NCBI RefSeq assembly: GCF_015645095.1
Contig: NZ_JADOTW010000009.1
Span: forward strand, 1-64,000
Direction of reading: 5' to 3'
From: Halomonas sp. 328
Lineage (GTDB): Bacteria > Pseudomonadota > Gammaproteobacteria > Pseudomonadales > Halomonadaceae
Length of the DNA: 64,000 nucleotides
In this document: in pieces, positions 26,818 to 34,982 of the stretch
How positions within the stretch are numbered: the first letter of the stretch is position 1
Layout of the letters: each line of letters opens with the position of its first letter
The notes under the pieces: generated by a model
Seen by the model: the letters and a program-made list of their open reading frames with translations, nothing else
What the model was told of the DNA's origin: nothing
Database searches by the model: none
Position numbers and translations under genes: made by a program

Positions 26818-26827
26818 CTGCCGGACC

Positions 26828-26851
26828 CTGGCCAGCGTATACGCTGGCCAG
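26828..26851. terminator. 24-base perfect palindrome after the TIGR02647 gene
   Basis: CTGGCCAGCG at 26828-26837 pairs with CGCTGGCCAG at 26842-26851 around TATA. It lies 11 bases past the stop codon. No T tract follows, so it may act as an mRNA end hairpin or weak terminator. Confidence 0.4.
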
Positions 26852-26964
26852 GCTGGCCCTGCTTGATCGCGAGCTTGCCCTAGCGCTTCACGATTCCTGC
26901 CTTTGCCATCCCCGGGGGATAGGGGATAATCCGCGGCATCCCGTGATTACACTCTCCGTCTGCC

Positions 26965-27807
26965 GTGACCGATTCGCCCATGACCTCCCTAAGCACCTGG
27001 CGCGACCGCTTCGAGCGGCTGCGTTCCAACAAGGTCTTCGAGACCTTCGTGATCGCCATCATCATCCTCTCGGCGCTGTTGATCGGCGCCAAGACCTATG
27101 AGGAGACCTCGCGCTTCGAGCAGGCGCTGCGCGTCTTCGACGTGGGGGTGACGATCTTCTTCCTGGTAGAGATCCTGATCCGCATGGGGGCGGAGAAGCG
27201 CCTGCGGGACTTCTTCAAGAAGGGCTGGAACATCTTCGATTTCCTGATCGTCACCGCCAGCCTGATCCCCCTGGACGACTCGGAGATGGTGCTGCTGGCG
27301 CGGCTGCTGCGCATCTTCCGGGTGCTGCGCCTGGTGTCGATGATCCCGGAGCTGCGCATCCTGATGGTGGCGCTGGTCAAGTCGATTCCCCGCATGGGTT
27401 ACGTGGCCCTGCTGATGTTCATCATCTTCTACATCTACGCCGCCATCGGCAGCTTTATCTTCGCCAGCGTCGACGAAAAGCTCTGGGGCAATATCTCCCT
27501 CGCCATGCTGACCCTCTTCCAGGTGGCCACCTTCGAGAGCTGGGCCACGGCGGTGCTCTATCCGACCATGGAGCACTACCCCTATGCGTGGATCTACTTC
27601 CTCACCTTTATCTTCCTCAACGCCTTTATCTTCCTCAACATGATGATCGGCATCGTACTGGACGTGATGCAGAAGGAGAGTCTGGCCATCGAGCTGGAGA
27701 ACGGCGAGGGGGAGGCCGCGGAACTGCACGGCCTGCGCGACGATGTGCGCGATCTCAAGGCGCAGCTGTCGCGCATGGAAGAGGCGCTGAATCGCCGCGG
27801 TGGTTGA
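26965..27807 (+). CDS. voltage-gated sodium channel-like ion transporter
   Basis: A 280-residue six-helix channel subunit of the bacterial NaChBac/Nav type. S1-S3 lie at about 25-102. S4 carries spaced arginines (LLARLLRIFRVLRL, 110-123). The pore segment holds the selectivity filter TFESWAT at 189-195, comparable to TLESWAS in NaChBac. S6 (LTFIFLNAFIFLNMMIGIVLDVM) is followed by an acidic region and a heptad-repeat tail (257-275) suited to tetramer formation. A GTG at 26965 or ATG at 26980 may start it. It forms its own unit before the leuA leader. Such channels serve pH and motility control in salt-loving bacteria; that role here is inference. Confidence 0.88.
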   Translation: MTDSPMTSLSTWRDRFERLRSNKVFETFVIAIIILSALLIGAKTYEETSRFEQALRVFDVGVTIFFLVEILIRMGAEKRLRDFFKKGWNIFDFLIVTASLIPLDDSEMVLLARLLRIFRVLRLVSMIPELRILMVALVKSIPRMGYVALLMFIIFYIYAAIGSFIFASVDEKLWGNISLAMLTLFQVATFESWATAVLYPTMEHYPYAWIYFLTFIFLNAFIFLNMMIGIVLDVMQKESLAIELENGEGEAAELHGLRDDVRDLKAQLSRMEEALNRRGG

Positions 27808-27951
27808 CAGCGTCGAGCGTTCCTGATTTTCTAGGGGCATGAAGATCACATTTTGCGACCTCAGCCTAGACCTACGACTACTAGCCGACCGCTAAGCGTG
27901 TCGGGCGATGCCGTGCATCGCGAAGTCGTTTTCTAGTCTCGAGGTTGCAAG

Positions 27952-28104
27952 ATGTTCACCACTCCCGTTTCTTACTCCGTATGCCGTGCCCAGGCCACGA
28001 TCACTCGAATGATCGCGGCCCGTGTGCTTTCTGACGCCCCGGTTGGCCCCTGTGCCGCCGGGGCGTCGTCGTTGTTGCCCCGTCGCCAGGAGATGCCCGC
28101 ATGA
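27952..28104 (+). promoter_or_regulatory. leuA leader with 50-codon ORF and two hairpins
   Basis: A 50-codon frame begins at the ATG 27952 (MFTTPVSYSVCRAQ) and ends in a TGA overlapping the leuA start region (28102-28104). Inside it are two strong stems. At 27993-28020, GGCC-CGATCA pairs with TGATCG-GGCC. At 28033-28067, GACGCCCCGG pairs with CCGGGGCGTC and is followed by GTCGTTGTTG. The layout resembles an attenuator, but the leader lacks a leucine run in its first half (only one Leu-Leu pair near codon 43). Control by translation coupling or by a ligand-binding RNA is possible. The gap 27807-27951 contains a further small stem, GCGATG-CCGTG-CATCGC. Confidence 0.55.
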
Positions 28105-29807
28105 TGCTCAAGGATCCGTCCATCAAGTACCGCCCCTTCGTCGCCGTGGACTTGCCCGATCGCCAGTGGCCGAGCCGGCGCATCGAGACGCCGCCGCTGT
28201 GGTGTGCCGTCGACCTGCGCGACGGTAACCAGTCGCTGATCGACCCCATGGACGCCGAGCGCAAGCAGCGCTTCTTCGACATGCTGGTCAAGATCGGCTT
28301 CAAGGAGATCGAGGTGGGCTTCCCCTCCGCCTCTCAGACCGACTTCGACTTCGTGCGCTCGCTGATCGAGGGTGGCAAGGTGCCCGACGACGTCACCATC
28401 CAGGTGCTGACCCAGGCGCGCCCGCATCTGATCGAGCGCACCTTCGAGGCCCTGAAGGGCGCCAAGAACGCCATCGTCCACGTCTACAACGCCACCGACC
28501 CGGTCTTCCGCCGGGTGGTCTTCAACGTCGACAAGGCCCAGTGCACCCAGATCGCCGTGGATGCCACCACCCAGATCCGTGCGCTGATGGACGCCGCCCC
28601 GGAGACGAACTGGACCTTCCAGTACTCGCCGGAGCTCTTTACCACCACCGAGATGGACTTCGCCAAGGAGGTGGTGGAAGCGGTGATGGCCGCCTATGGC
28701 GCCAGCGCCGAGAAGAAGATGATCGTCAACCTGCCGGCCACCGTGGAGGCGGCGACCCCCAACAACTACGCCGATCAGGTGGAATGGTTCTGCCGAAACG
28801 TCAAGGATCGCGAGGCGCTGATCGTCAGCGTCCACCCGCACAACGACCGTGGCACCGGGGTGGCCGCCGCCGAGCTCACCGTGATGGCCGGCGCCGACCG
28901 GGTCGAGGGTTGCCTGTTCGGCAACGGCGAGCGCACCGGCAACGTCGATCTCGTCACCCTGGCCATGAACCTCTATACCCAGGGCGTACACCCGGGCCTC
29001 GACTTCTCCAACATCACCCCGATCATGCGCGAGGTGGAGTACTGCAACCAGCTGCCGGTGCATCCTCGTCACCCCTATGTGGGCGACCTGGTCTTCACCG
29101 CCTTCTCCGGCTCCCACCAGGACGCCATCAAGAAGGGCATGGCCGAGCGGCGTGCCAACCCGGAGGCCGTCTGGGAGGTGCCCTACCTGCCCATCGACCC
29201 GCTCGACGTGGGGCGCAGCTACGAGGCGGTGATTCGCGTCAACAGCCAGTCCGGCAAGGGCGGGGTCTCCTACCTGCTGGAGCAGGAGCACGGCATCGAG
29301 CTGCCGCGGCGTCTGGCCATGGAGTTCAGCCAGGTGGTGCAGGAAGTGGCCGACCGCACGGGCAAGGAGATCACCTCCCAGATGATCTACCAGGCCTTCG
29401 CCGACGAGTACCTGGCCCAGACGGCGCCCCTGGCCCTGGTCAACCACCGTCTCTCCTCCGAGCCGGACAGTCCCCGGGTGATGCTGGAGGCGGCCGTCAC
29501 CCAGGAGGGCAAGCCCCAGACCGTGCGTGGTGAGGCCAATGGGCCCCTGGCGGCCTTTATCAAGGGCCTGGCGGCCGCCGGCCATGACGTGGAGATCATC
29601 GACTACCACGAGCACGCCCGCGGCCAGGGCGCCGACGCCGAGGCGATCGCCTACGTGGAAGTGCGCATCGGCGGCGAGGCGGTGTTCGGCGTGGCCACCG
29701 ACGAGAGCATCACCAGCGCCTCGATGAAGGCGGTGGTCAGCGCCATCAACCGCCATGCCTCCAGCGCCGCGCCCGCGGCCAATGTGACCGCCGCCACCCT
29801 CGCTTGA
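28101..29807 (+). CDS. leuA: 2-isopropylmalate synthase (long form)
   Basis: LeuA condenses acetyl-CoA with 2-ketoisovalerate, the first committed step of leucine synthesis. The 568-residue product belongs to the long type shared with yeast and mycobacteria. It has the metal and catalytic site in [17 protein letters not shown], the [17 protein letters not shown] motif, [11 protein letters not shown], and a C-terminal leucine-sensing domain (about 430-568). ATG codons at 28101 and 28104 both fit. A structured leader precedes it and the terminator-like core of heptad element F follows. Confidence 0.95.
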   Translation: MMLKDPSIKYRPFVAVDLPDRQWPSRRIETPPLWCAVDLRDGNQSLIDPMDAERKQRFFDMLVKIGFKEIEVGFPSASQTDFDFVRSLIEGGKVPDDVTIQVLTQARPHLIERTFEALKGAKNAIVHVYNATDPVFRRVVFNVDKAQCTQIAVDATTQIRALMDAAPETNWTFQYSPELFTTTEMDFAKEVVEAVMAAYGASAEKKMIVNLPATVEAATPNNYADQVEWFCRNVKDREALIVSVHPHNDRGTGVAAAELTVMAGADRVEGCLFGNGERTGNVDLVTLAMNLYTQGVHPGLDFSNITPIMREVEYCNQLPVHPRHPYVGDLVFTAFSGSHQDAIKKGMAERRANPEAVWEVPYLPIDPLDVGRSYEAVIRVNSQSGKGGVSYLLEQEHGIELPRRLAMEFSQVVQEVADRTGKEITSQMIYQAFADEYLAQTAPLALVNHRLSSEPDSPRVMLEAAVTQEGKPQTVRGEANGPLAAFIKGLAAAGHDVEIIDYHEHARGQGADAEAIAYVEVRIGGEAVFGVATDESITSASMKAVVSAINRHASSAAPAANVTAATLA

Positions 29808-29827
29808 CCGGCTACGCTGGCTCAGGA

Positions 29828-29914
29828 GCGGTAAGCTGGTAAGCCGTAAGTGAAAACCCCCAAGGCGGTGTGCTTTGGGGGTTTTCTTATGGCTTACGGC
29901 TTATGGCTTTCAGC
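29828..29914. repeat. heptad element F with bidirectional terminator core (leuA/epmB)
   Basis: The left side has GCGGTAA, an eight-base GCTGGTAA and GCCGTAA (29828-29849). The core is a 12-bp stem, GAAAACCCCCAA at 29852-29863 with TTGGGGGTTTTC at 29875-29886. The right side is TTATGGC, TTACGGC, TTATGGC, TTTCAGC (29887-29914). The stem has A and T runs on both sides, so it can terminate transcription of convergent leuA and epmB. The epmB stop codon directly adjoins the last heptad. Confidence 0.82.
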
Positions 29915-30946
29915 TCAAAGCGGTGTCTTGCTGCCCTCGCCGGGCACTTCCCGGGCCAGGGTCGGCACCAGGAACCCCGGCAGCTCGCCCCTCAGGCTCG
30001 CGACCAGCTTACGGGCCTCGGTGTCGGGCACATCGAAGTGGGCGGCGCCGGCCACCGGGTCGAGCACGTGCAGGTAGTAGGGCAGCACGCCGGCCTCGAA
30101 GAGTCGCTCGGAGAGGGTGGCCAGGGCCGCCACCGAGTCGTTGACGCCACGCAGCAGCACGCTCTGGTTGAGCAGGGTCACCCCGGCCCGCTTCAGCCGT
30201 TCGCAGGCGGCGACCACGGCCTCGTCGATCTCGTTGGCATGGTTGATATGCAGTACCAGCACCTTCTGCAGGCGGCTGCGGGAGAGCCAGTCGAGCAGGG
30301 TATCATCGACCCGGTCGGGGATCACCGCCGGTAGGCGGCTATGGATCCGCAGCCGCCTGAGGTGGGGGATGGCGTCGAGGCGTGCCACCAGCCAGGCCAG
30401 CTGGCGATCGCTGGCGGCCAGGGGGTCGCCGCCGGAGAGGATCGCCTCGCGGATGGTGGTGTCGCCGCGCAGGTGGTCGAGGCTCGCCTCCCACTGGGCC
30501 CGGGAGGGAGCGTTGTCGCCATAGGGGAAGTGGCGGCGGAAGCAGTAGCGGCAGTTGATGGCGCAGCTGGGGCTGGCGATCAAGAGCACCCGGCCGGCGT
30601 ACTTGTGGATCAGCCCCTTGGCCGGGGTGTGCTCGGCTTCCTGCAGGGGATCGGCCAGGTAGCCCGGGATCTCGAGGGCTTCCTCGCCCAGCGGCAGCAC
30701 CTGGCGCAGCAGGGGATCGCTGGGATCGCCGGGGCGGATGCGTGCGAGATAGGCCTCGGGCACCCGCACCTCGAACAGGCCATGGCCGGTCTCGGCGCCG
30801 GGCAGCCAGGCCGGGTCCAGGTCGAGGCGCCGGCAGAGCTCCACCGGGTCGCGGATCACGCCGGCCAGCTGGCGCTGCCAGGGGGCACGTTCCTGGGGGA
30901 GGTCGAGGGGGACGCTCTGCACATCGGCCGGGCTTCGGGTTATCAT
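29915..30946 (-). CDS. epmB: EF-P beta-lysylation protein EpmB (lysine 2,3-aminomutase-like)
   Basis: EpmB isomerises L-lysine to (R)-beta-lysine for attachment to elongation factor P. The 343-residue radical-SAM enzyme has the cluster motif C-x3-C-x2-C in [25 protein letters not shown], and the PLP-lysine region near the C-terminus ([19 protein letters not shown]). The ATG at 30946 is preferred over an in-frame TTG four codons upstream. It is divergent from efp, whose product it modifies. Confidence 0.93.
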   Translation of the reverse strand: MITRSPADVQSVPLDLPQERAPWQRQLAGVIRDPVELCRRLDLDPAWLPGAETGHGLFEVRVPEAYLARIRPGDPSDPLLRQVLPLGEEALEIPGYLADPLQEAEHTPAKGLIHKYAGRVLLIASPSCAINCRYCFRRHFPYGDNAPSRAQWEASLDHLRGDTTIREAILSGGDPLAASDRQLAWLVARLDAIPHLRRLRIHSRLPAVIPDRVDDTLLDWLSRSRLQKVLVLHINHANEIDEAVVAACERLKRAGVTLLNQSVLLRGVNDSVAALATLSERLFEAGVLPYYLHVLDPVAGAAHFDVPDTEARKLVASLRGELPGFLVPTLAREVPGEGSKTPL

Positions 30947-30966
30947 GCGGCACACCAATTGCGGGC

Positions 30967-31020
30967 GGGCGCCATGGCGCCCGTCGATACATTTCCTGCG
31001 CCGCCGCCATGGCGGGGCGC
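30967..31020. promoter_or_regulatory. paired CCATGG-centred palindromes between epmB and efp
   Basis: GGGCGCCATGGCGCCC (30967-30982) is a perfect 16-base palindrome. A second dyad with the same centre (CGCCGCCATGGCGGGGCG) lies at about 31003-31020. They occupy the 94-base divergent region of epmB and efp. They could be a shared operator or only GC-rich hairpins in the efp leader. Confidence 0.35.
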
Positions 31021-31040
31021 CGATCAGTCAGCGAGGAATC

Positions 31041-31607
31041 ATGGCGAACTATTCTACCAACGAATTCAAGGGCGGTCTGAAGGTAATGCTGGACGGCGAC
31101 CCCTGCGCGATCCTCGAGAACGAGTACGTCAAGCCGGGCAAGGGCCAGGCCTTCAACCGGGTCAAGCTGCGCAACCTGATCAGCGGCCGGGTCTGGGAGC
31201 GCACCTTCAAGTCCGGCGAGTCCCTGGAGGGCGCCGACGTCCTCGAGCTGGAGATGGAGTATCTCTACAACGATGGCGAAATGTGGCACTTCATGAAGAC
31301 CGACGGCTCCTTCGAGCAGTACGCGGTGGAGAAGAAGGCCCTGGGCGACACCGAGAAGTGGCTCAAGGAGCAGGTCGCCTACACCGTGACCCTGTGGAAC
31401 GACAACGCCATCAACGTCAACCCGCCCAACTTTATCGAGCTGGAAGTGGTCGAGACCGACCCGGGCCTCAAGGGCGACACCGCCCAGGGCGGCTCCAAGC
31501 CGGCGACCCTCTCCTCCGGCGCCGTGGTACGCGTGCCGCTCTTTATCAACCAGGGCGAGGTGCTGAAGATCGATACGCGCAACGGTGAGTACGTCTCCCG
31601 CGCCTGA
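31041..31607 (+). CDS. efp: elongation factor P
   Basis: EF-P relieves ribosome stalling at polyproline. The 188-residue protein has the three beta domains of the family and the modification site Lys34 in PGKGQAF. Presence of both epmA and epmB nearby implies beta-lysylation of Lys34. The start at 31041 follows GAGGAATC; a longer in-frame extension reads through the palindromic leader. Heptad element D follows the gene. Confidence 0.96.
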   Translation: MANYSTNEFKGGLKVMLDGDPCAILENEYVKPGKGQAFNRVKLRNLISGRVWERTFKSGESLEGADVLELEMEYLYNDGEMWHFMKTDGSFEQYAVEKKALGDTEKWLKEQVAYTVTLWNDNAINVNPPNFIELEVVETDPGLKGDTAQGGSKPATLSSGAVVRVPLFINQGEVLKIDTRNGEYVSRA

Positions 31608-31618
31608 GCCGGACTCAA

Positions 31619-31767
31619 GCTGGAAGCTTGAAGAGCGGCGCTTCGCGCCTGGAAGCTGGAAGAAAACCCGCCCCGGCTTCGCTGGGAGCTTGAAGCGGGA
31701 GGAAAAACCCTTGCCTCCAGGATTGGGCGGCAAGCTGTTTTCCAGCTTCCAGCTTCCAGCTTCCAGC
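31619..31767 (+). repeat. heptad element D, composite (efp-epmA)
   Basis: The left part holds GCTGGAA and GCTTGAA (31619-31632), a hairpin GGCGC-TTC-GCGCC, GCTGGAA (31655-31661) followed by GAAAACCC, then a second left piece GCTTGAA GCGGGAG (31688-31701) followed by GAAAAACCC. The right arm is four exact TTCCAGC units (31740-31767). Two left arms with one right arm suggest one element inserted in, or recombined with, another. The hairpin corresponds to GGTGC-TTT-GCACC in element G. Confidence 0.75.
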
Positions 31768-31822
31768 TTATGAAAAGGCCATGCCTGCCTGGCATGGCCT
31801 GCGTCTTTCAGGAGGGTAGGGC

Positions 31823-32797
31823 ATGGCAACTGACTGGCGCCCCACGGCGTCCCTCGAGACCCTGCGCCAGCGAGCCCGGCTGCTGGCCGAGGTGCGTGCC
31901 TTCTTCGCCGCGCGCGGCGTGCTGGAGGTGGAGACCCCGGTGCTGGGCCACGGCGGCAGCACCGATGTGGGGCTGGCGTCGCTCAGTTGCGAGGCGACGA
32001 CTCCCGAGGGGCGTGAACGACTCTGGCTGCAGACCTCGCCGGAGTTCGCCATGAAGCGTCTGCTGGCCGCCGGTGTCGGGCCCATCTATCAGATCGCCCG
32101 CAGCTTCCGGGATGGCGAGGTGGGGCGCCGCCATAACCTCGAGTTCACCATGCTGGAGTGGTACCGCCCGGGCCTGGCCCTGGACGCCTTGATCGAGGAG
32201 ACGGCGGCGCTGATCCAGGCCGTGCTGGGGCGGGAGACCGGCCCGGTGCGGCGCCGCCGCTATCGGACGCTATTCCGTGAGCAGCTGGGGGTCGACCCCT
32301 TTACCACGCCGCTCGGCGAGCTTCGACGGCTGGCCGCGGAGCGGGGGGGCCTCTCCATGGGGGACGCCCCCCGGGATGACTGCCTGGATCTGCTGCTGAG
32401 CCTCGAGATAGAGCCGACCCTGGGCCGGGAGGGCCTGGACGTAGTGGTGGACTACCCGGCCAGCCAGGCGGCCCTGGCTCGGCGTCACCGGGATCCGGAG
32501 GATGGTGAATGGGTGGCGGGGCGCTTCGAGGTCTATCTCCAGGGACTGGAGCTGGCCAATGGCTATGACGAGCTCACCGATGCGGCGGAACAGGCGGCAC
32601 GCTTCGCCGAGGACAATGCCGCCCGGCGTGCCCGGGGCTTGCCCGAAGTCACCGTGGACCGGCGCCTGCTGGCGGCCCTGGCGGCGGGGATGCCGGCGGG
32701 CAGCGGCGTGGCCCTGGGCCTCGACCGGCTGATTCAGCTGGCCCTCGGCAAGGCCAGCGTGGCGGAGGTGATGGCCTTCGCCACGCCGCGCTGTTGA
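31823..32797 (+). CDS. epmA: EF-P lysine ligase EpmA (GenX/PoxA)
   Basis: EpmA attaches (R)-beta-lysine to Lys34 of EF-P. The 324-residue protein is a lysyl-tRNA synthetase core without the anticodon domain. It has class II motifs 2 (IARSFRDGEVGRRHNLEFTMLEWYRP) and 3 (GSGVALGLDRLIQLALG), with LQTSPEFAMKRLLAAG before them. It completes the efp-epmA-epmB set. Between it and the convergent psd lies a four-copy tandem repeat of the psd end. Confidence 0.94.
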   Translation: MATDWRPTASLETLRQRARLLAEVRAFFAARGVLEVETPVLGHGGSTDVGLASLSCEATTPEGRERLWLQTSPEFAMKRLLAAGVGPIYQIARSFRDGEVGRRHNLEFTMLEWYRPGLALDALIEETAALIQAVLGRETGPVRRRRYRTLFREQLGVDPFTTPLGELRRLAAERGGLSMGDAPRDDCLDLLLSLEIEPTLGREGLDVVVDYPASQAALARRHRDPEDGEWVAGRFEVYLQGLELANGYDELTDAAEQAARFAEDNAARRARGLPEVTVDRRLLAALAAGMPAGSGVALGLDRLIQLALGKASVAEVMAFATPRC

Positions 32798-32809
32798 CCC
32801 GACTGCTCT

Positions 32810-33152
32810 TTAGCCGTTATCCGCCAGATGGGGGAGTTGGCTTGACCGTTCGCCCATCTTGACCGAGCCGACTATCGAGAGCGGGAACAGCCCCTTGGCT
32901 AGTGATTAGCCGTTATCCGCCAGATGGGGGAGTTGGTTTAACCGCTCGCCCATCTTGACAGAGCCGGCTATCGAGAGCGGGAACAGCCCCTTGGCTAGTG
33001 ATTAGCCGTTATCCGCCAGATGGGGGAGTTGGCTTGACCGCTCGCCCATCTTGACGGAGCCGACTATCGAGAGCGGGACCCGCCCCTTGGCTAGTGATTA
33101 GCCGTTATCCGCTAGATGGGGGAGTTGGCTTAACCGTTCGCCCATCTTGACC
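32810..33152. repeat. tandem copies of the psd 3' end (96-base units)
   Basis: The plus-strand block TAGCCGTTATCCGC(C/T)AGATG begins at 32811, 32907, 33003 and 33099, exactly 96 bases apart. Read on the minus strand, every copy encodes the end of Psd ([17 protein letters not shown]) followed by TAA. Only the copy at 33099 belongs to the intact gene. The copies differ by a few substitutions. The linker between copies (about 40 bases ending CCTTGGCTAGTGAT) shows no gene. This fills the 301-base gap between epmA and psd. Confidence 0.9.
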
Positions 33153-33949
33153 GAGATATCGGGCACCAATTCCTCGAAGTCGATCTCCTTGCTGAAGCAC
33201 ATCACCACCGTGGAGCCGAGCTTGAAGCGGCCCATCTCGGCGCCCTTCTCCAGGGTGATGGGCTCGTCGAAGCGAATCGTCTGGACCCGGCCGGAGAGGG
33301 GGGTGACCTGCCCGGCCCAGACGGTCTCGATGGCGGCGACGATCATGGCTCCCACCAGCACCATGGCCATGGGGCCCTCCTCGGTATCGAAGAAGCACAC
33401 CAGGCGCTCATTGCGGGCGAAGAGATTCGGCACATGATCGGCGGTGGCCTGGTTGACCGAGAAGAGCCGGCCCGGCACGTAGACCATCTCGCGGAGGGTC
33501 CCGGTCAGCGGCATATGCACCCGATGGTAGTCCCGGGGCGAGAGGTAGATGGTGGCGAAGCTGCCCTGGCGGAAGGGCGCGGCGCGCTTCATGTCGCCGC
33601 CCAGCAGGCTGGTCACCGAGAAGGCCTGTCCCTTGGCCTGGATCAGGGTGCCATGGCGGGTCTCGCCGAACTGGGAGAGGGTGCCATCGGCGGGGGAGAC
33701 CAGTCCCGACTCGATGGGGCGAGCGCCCTCCCTGAGGGGGCGGGTAAAGAAGTCGTTGAAGCAGGCGTAGGCCTTGGGGTCGGGATCCCGGGCCTCGCTC
33801 ATGTCCACCTGGAAACGGCGGATAAAGGCCTTGATCAGCAGTTGCTTGAGCCAGCCGATACGGGTCTCGGCCAGCCGCCCCACCAGGCGCGAGAGCAGGT
33901 GGTGGGGCAGGGGGTATTGGATCAGGGCGAATAGCTTGGATGGCGACAC
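33098..33949 (-). CDS. psd: phosphatidylserine decarboxylase
   Basis: Makes phosphatidylethanolamine from phosphatidylserine at the inner membrane. The 283-residue proenzyme has the self-cleavage motif LGST, with cleavage expected between Gly245 and Ser246; the Ser becomes the pyruvoyl group. Other signatures are the catalytic Asp and His in [11 protein letters not shown] and [10 protein letters not shown]. The start is a GTG at 33949. The last ~17 codons are repeated three times beyond the stop. Confidence 0.95.
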   Translation of the reverse strand: MSPSKLFALIQYPLPHHLLSRLVGRLAETRIGWLKQLLIKAFIRRFQVDMSEARDPDPKAYACFNDFFTRPLREGARPIESGLVSPADGTLSQFGETRHGTLIQAKGQAFSVTSLLGGDMKRAAPFRQGSFATIYLSPRDYHRVHMPLTGTLREMVYVPGRLFSVNQATADHVPNLFARNERLVCFFDTEEGPMAMVLVGAMIVAAIETVWAGQVTPLSGRVQTIRFDEPITLEKGAEMGRFKLGSTVVMCFSKEIDFEELVPDISVKMGERLSQLPHLADNG

Positions 33950-34001
33950 GAAAGGACGATCTCACGTAAAGGGTAGGGGGACGATCGGGGCATTGTCAGG
34001 A

Positions 34002-34088
34002 GAGTGAAGCGGGAAGAGCGGTGCTTTGCACCGGAAGAAGGAAGAAGCATCTACCCTGTCTTCACTCTTCACTCTTCACTCTTCACTC
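34002..34088. repeat. heptad element G (psd-rhodanese gap)
   Basis: The left side has GAGTGAA, GCGGGAA (34002-34015), then a hairpin GGTGC-TTT-GCACC, then GAAGGAA-type units. The right arm is four exact TTCACTC units (34061-34088). On the minus strand the rhodanese stop TGA lies inside the last TTCACTC unit, and its two final Glu codons overlap the array. The heptad differs in sequence from the TTCCAGC type but keeps length, copy number and layout. Confidence 0.8.
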
Positions 34089-34913
34089 TTCTATCGGCGT
34101 ATCATCGCGATTGCCCCACTCCTTCCAGGAGCCGGGGTAGGCGCGCATCTTCTCGAAACCCAGGGCCTTGCCCACCAGCCAGGTGAAACCGCTGCGGTGG
34201 TGGCTCTGGCAGTGGGTGACCACTTCCATGTCCGGGGTCAGGCCCAGGGCCTCCAGCTCGGTGATCAGCTCCGCATAGTCGCGGATACGCCACTGACGGG
34301 CCGGATCCATGGCATCGGTCCACTCCAGATTGACGGCACCGGGGATATGGCCGAGACGCCGGTTCTGGCCCTTCTCGCCGCGGTACTCCGCCGGCGAGCG
34401 GGCGTCCCAGACGGCGAAGCCCTTGTCGCCCAGGCGCTCCTGGAGGGTCTCCCGGTCGATGGCGACATCGGGGTTGAGGATCTCCGCTTCGTAGTCGCTG
34501 GGCACGGGGGCCACCGGGGTGGCTTCGGTGGGCAGGCCCTCGCCGCGCCAGGCGTGGATGCCGCCGTTGAGGTAGGAGTAGCGCCGGTGGCCGATCAGTT
34601 CCAGGGTCCAGAGCAGGCGTCCGGCCCAGCCACCGCCCTCGTCGTCGTAAGCCACCACATGGCTGTCCCGGGTCAGGCCCAGCTCGGAGAAGAGCGCCGA
34701 GAGTGCCGCCTCGTCGGGCACCTCGTTGGGCACGTCGCCGCTGCCCTTGAGCAGGCGGCGATAGTCGAGGAAGCGGGCGCCGGGCACATGGCCCTCGGCG
34801 TAGCTCTCGGGCTTGAGGGGCACATCGATGATCAGCAGCTGGGGGTCGTCAAGCACCTCGGCGAGCTGCTCCGGCTCGACGATCAGCGGCAGAAGATTGG
34901 CTTCGGAGCTCAT
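34083..34913 (-). CDS. thiosulfate sulfurtransferase (rhodanese, RhdA-like)
   Basis: A 276-residue tandem-domain rhodanese that transfers sulfane sulfur. The N-terminal domain (8-125) is inactive. The C-terminal domain has Cys235 in the active loop HCQSHHRSGFTW, very close to the HCQTHHR loop of Azotobacter RhdA. Between the halves, GFAVWDARSPAEYRGEKGQNRRLGHIPGA is the typical rhodanese entry. It lies between psd and rsgA on the same strand. The stop codon is supplied by heptad element G. Confidence 0.9.
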   Translation of the reverse strand: MSSEANLLPLIVEPEQLAEVLDDPQLLIIDVPLKPESYAEGHVPGARFLDYRRLLKGSGDVPNEVPDEAALSALFSELGLTRDSHVVAYDDEGGGWAGRLLWTLELIGHRRYSYLNGGIHAWRGEGLPTEATPVAPVPSDYEAEILNPDVAIDRETLQERLGDKGFAVWDARSPAEYRGEKGQNRRLGHIPGAVNLEWTDAMDPARQWRIRDYAELITELEALGLTPDMEVVTHCQSHHRSGFTWLVGKALGFEKMRAYPGSWKEWGNRDDTPIEE

Positions 34914-34982
34914 GGCGCCCTCCTTGTCTCGGTGATGCGCAGGATGATGGCATATTGTCGCCGTCTCGGGCGACAGGGCCTC

